Below are positions 62,045 to 64,000 of a DNA stretch of 64,000 nt, in pieces. The position numbers were made by a program, and so were the translations under genes. Source of the stretch: Paramecium octaurelia (taxonomy: Eukaryota; Ciliophora; Oligohymenophorea; Peniculida; Parameciidae); assembly GCA_905182995.1 (NCBI GenBank), contig CAJJDP010000023.1, positions 471,474-535,473 of the forward strand. Direction: 5' to 3'. A model generated the notes under the pieces. It ran no database searches. It worked only from the letters and a program-made list of their open reading frames with translations, and was not told where the DNA came from. Within the stretch, counting starts at the first letter, position 1. Each line of letters starts with the position of its first letter.

Positions 62045-62538
62045 ATGTCAGCACCATTTTATACAGTGAAGGTATGCTCATTTAATTAATTAAAGGATGT
62101 ACCAGCTTAAGATTTCATTCGTGCTTATGCAGAATACTTGAAAAAAAATAACAAGATCAAGATTCCAGAGTGGGCTTCAATTGTTAAGACAGGCCTTGGA
62201 AAAGAAATCTCACCAATTGACTAAGATTGGATGTATGTTAGAGCTGCAGCACTTGCTCGTAAAATTTATGTTAGAGGCCATTGGGTATTAATAATTAATT
62301 AAAACTTCAGGGTGTTGGAAATCTGACTCACATGTTTGGTTCAGTTAATGATAATGGCAAGCATGAATCTGGATCTGGAAAAGTCATTAGATATTTACTC
62401 TAATAATTGGAAACTATTAAAGTATTAAAGAAAGATAACAAATCTCTTTTAAAGAAAGGATCAAGAATTGTAACCAAAGAAGGATAATAAGATTTAAATA
62501 GAATTGCAACTCAAGTTGCCTTAGCTGCCAGAAAATGA
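62045..62538 (+). CDS. RPS19: 40S ribosomal protein eS19
   Basis: ATG 62045 to TGA 62536-62538 with introns 62072-62095 (24 nt) and 62285-62310 (26 nt); ~147 residues. Family blocks are intact: VPAQDFIRAYAEYLKKN, KIPEWASIVKTGLGKEI, DWMYVRAAALARKIYVR, GVGNLTHMFGSVNDNG, HESGSGKVIRYLLQQLE, and GSRIVTKEGQQDLNRIATQV. eS19 is a small-subunit protein in the head of the 40S needed for rRNA maturation. Rich in preferred codons, as expected. No anomalies. Confidence 0.96.
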
Positions 62539-62915
62539 TTTATAATACATCACAGAAGTACATTATTAAACATACAGAATTATAATCATAAATATATATT
62601 TAGATAAAATCAAAATTTTTTGGATTATTCACTCAAACTATTTTGATTCCACAAGAAGCTTAAGTTTTATTTCTTAATATTATATTTCTTCTTTTGCATG
62701 CATATTCGAAATCTCTTTAAGCCATAATCACTATCATGAGATTTAAATAATCCTTCTAATAATTTATCTTATCAAAATATCTATCAATTCTAATGTTGAT
62801 CATTCAATTTGCATTCAAGATTTCTCATATTAAAATTTTCAATCTAAATTAAGAATGTTTCACTTGAAATTTATATTTATATCCATTTTAATATTCTTGT
62901 AATTTAATATAATTA

Positions 62916-63624
62916 TCAATTTTGTTCAATACTAATGACTTGACTTTAATATTCTAGTAAGGGATTGTTGTAAGTCTGCTAATTCATGATTGTGTCTATA
63001 AATGTATATTCTAATTCTTACCCAACAGTAAATGCACCTATTTGAGTAGGTGGGATTGCGTTCAATTTTGCACTCAATAGTCTTATGTCACTTTAGTTTC
63101 CACCAAAACCTAATCTGCTCTGATTGTTACCCAAAAAAATAGATGATTTGGTGGATAAATGATGAGGTTGATAACTTGAATGTGATAATTCATTATTGAA
63201 TCGAGTGAATTTTGAGTTTTAGATCTAAAGTTCTAAGCCTAATTTTGAATCCCAATTCTTGAATCTATCCAGCCTTACTTTAGTTTTTTATGGAGATTCA
63301 ATATAATTTGTATTAGGTTAAATATGAGAAGAATTTTTGTGAATGCTACTAAATACAATTTGTGCAGGAGTTAAAGGGCTATTATAATAATGATAAATAC
63401 TGGTATTCTCCAACTACTACTCCTTATAAGCCTTTGCTTTATTTTGGTGATGAGTCTCTGAATATTCTCATTCTGACTGGAGACATATTAGTTGACTAAC
63501 TGGTTTTTGTGGTATAGTTAGACTCTCCAATTTTACTAATGGCAGTTGATAACATTCCAAGTTAGCTTTTTTTTGGTTTATTAACTTTGCTGGATTCCAA
63601 ACTGGCAAAAGATTGAGCGAACAT
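62916..63624 (-). CDS. Hypothetical Ser/Asn/Gln-rich protein
   Basis: ATG 63624-63622 (MFAQSFASLESSKVNKPKKS). A 34-nt intron after TTKT is needed to join the second exon, which reads KAKAYKEQQLENTSIYHYYN, DRFKNWDSKLGLELQI, LGNNQSRLGFGGNQSDI and IGAFTVGQELEYTFIDTI. The first in-frame stop is TGA 62918-62916, giving ~225 residues. Coding-like sequence continues downstream to about 62,600 in more than one frame, so the true 3' end may be further on. No domain recognised; composition suggests a largely disordered protein. Confidence 0.5.
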
Positions 63625-63771
63625 AATTTTATTTATGTGTAATAAAATTTAAGTTTCCCCTTTTATATGAGTCAAATATATTAACAATTAAAGTCTAGAA
63701 AAAACTGATAAGACGCAGGTTTTATCATGATATGAAATCACTTTTTGAATCCAATCAATTTTATTTATACA

Positions 63772-63921
63772 GTTATAAAGGACAAAGTGTCAAGTAGAAT
63801 TTTGTACGAATTATCCTATCGTTATTTGGACAATATTTAAATATCAGATGGTAGCAGAAGTAGATTAATTGATTTTGTGAGTTCACCAATTTTAGATATG
63901 ATTGATTCTCAATTTTAATGA
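63772..63921 (+). CDS. Possible terminal exon of an unidentified gene
   Basis: A 50-codon stretch ending at TGA 63919-63921 reads KDKVSSRILYELSYRYLDNI then SDGSRSRLIDFVSSPILDMI, which looks like protein rather than spacer. No clear ATG in the same frame; an upstream exon with ATG at 63733 is possible but needs an intron I cannot define. No family recognised. Confidence 0.35.
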
Positions 63922-64000
63922 GAAATCAATTCTGAAACAAGATTAAATGCAATCAAAAATTTGCATTTAATAATCTTATCCATTCGAGGTTTTTTTTAAT

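Overview
This window looks like macronuclear DNA of a Paramecium-type ciliate, probably close to P. tetraurelia. Every convincing gene reads TAA and TAG as glutamine and ends only at TGA. The introns are tiny (about 20-34 nt, GT...AG). Intergenic stretches are short and very AT-rich, and genes lie head-to-head or tail-to-tail within tens of bases. Lineage-typical families are present: a giant cysteine-rich surface-antigen-like protein, trichocyst matrix proteins, SF-assemblin and a CDPK-type calcium-regulated kinase. Read with the standard code, nearly all of these genes look shattered. All coding calls below were read by eye with the ciliate code, so intron sets are complete only where stated.

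Layout. 1-10.5 kb: the 3' part of one giant GPI-anchored-looking surface protein made of cysteine modules. 10.6-19.4 kb: an EF-hand protein, a RING/chromo-barrel protein, a small unknown, HID1, SF-assemblin, STEEP1, an MSP-domain protein and a GYF-domain protein. 19.6-25.0 kb: a kinesin-1-like heavy chain and a CDPK-like protein whose kinase domain has lost its catalytic residues. 25.2-33.3 kb: a small unknown, a very large TPR/coiled-coil/IQ-like protein, eIF2B-alpha and a two-TM Cache-domain sensor. 33.5-42.4 kb: a full-length ABCB transporter, a tail-anchored VAP, a vWA-E2 fusion and a protein with a chromo-shadow-like end. 42.6-53.3 kb: a small unknown, a double cyclic-nucleotide-binding protein, an SLC22-like transporter, a small secreted protein, GTPBP1-like GTPase, SET/MYND protein, a highly divergent tubulin, a basic unknown and a trichocyst matrix protein. 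54-58 kb: clathrin light chain, an H-type-lectin/crystallin-like secreted protein and a compact MutS homologue. 58.9-61.4 kb: trichocyst matrix protein sequence split by a 908-base run of N whose flanks duplicate each other. 62.0-64 kb: ribosomal protein eS19 and two unknowns.

There is no operon logic. Themes recur, however: secretory and surface traffic (HID1, clathrin light chain, VAP/MSP proteins, STEEP1, trichocyst matrix proteins, surface antigen), calcium and cyclic-nucleotide signalling, and cortical cytoskeleton (SF-assemblin, kinesin, divergent tubulin). The items most worth a second look are the tubulin without its GTP-binding glycine loop, the kinase-dead CDPK, the vWA-E2 fusion, the RING/chromo-barrel protein and the TMP duplication around the assembly gap. 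I found no recognisable tRNA, rRNA, CRISPR array or transposon.
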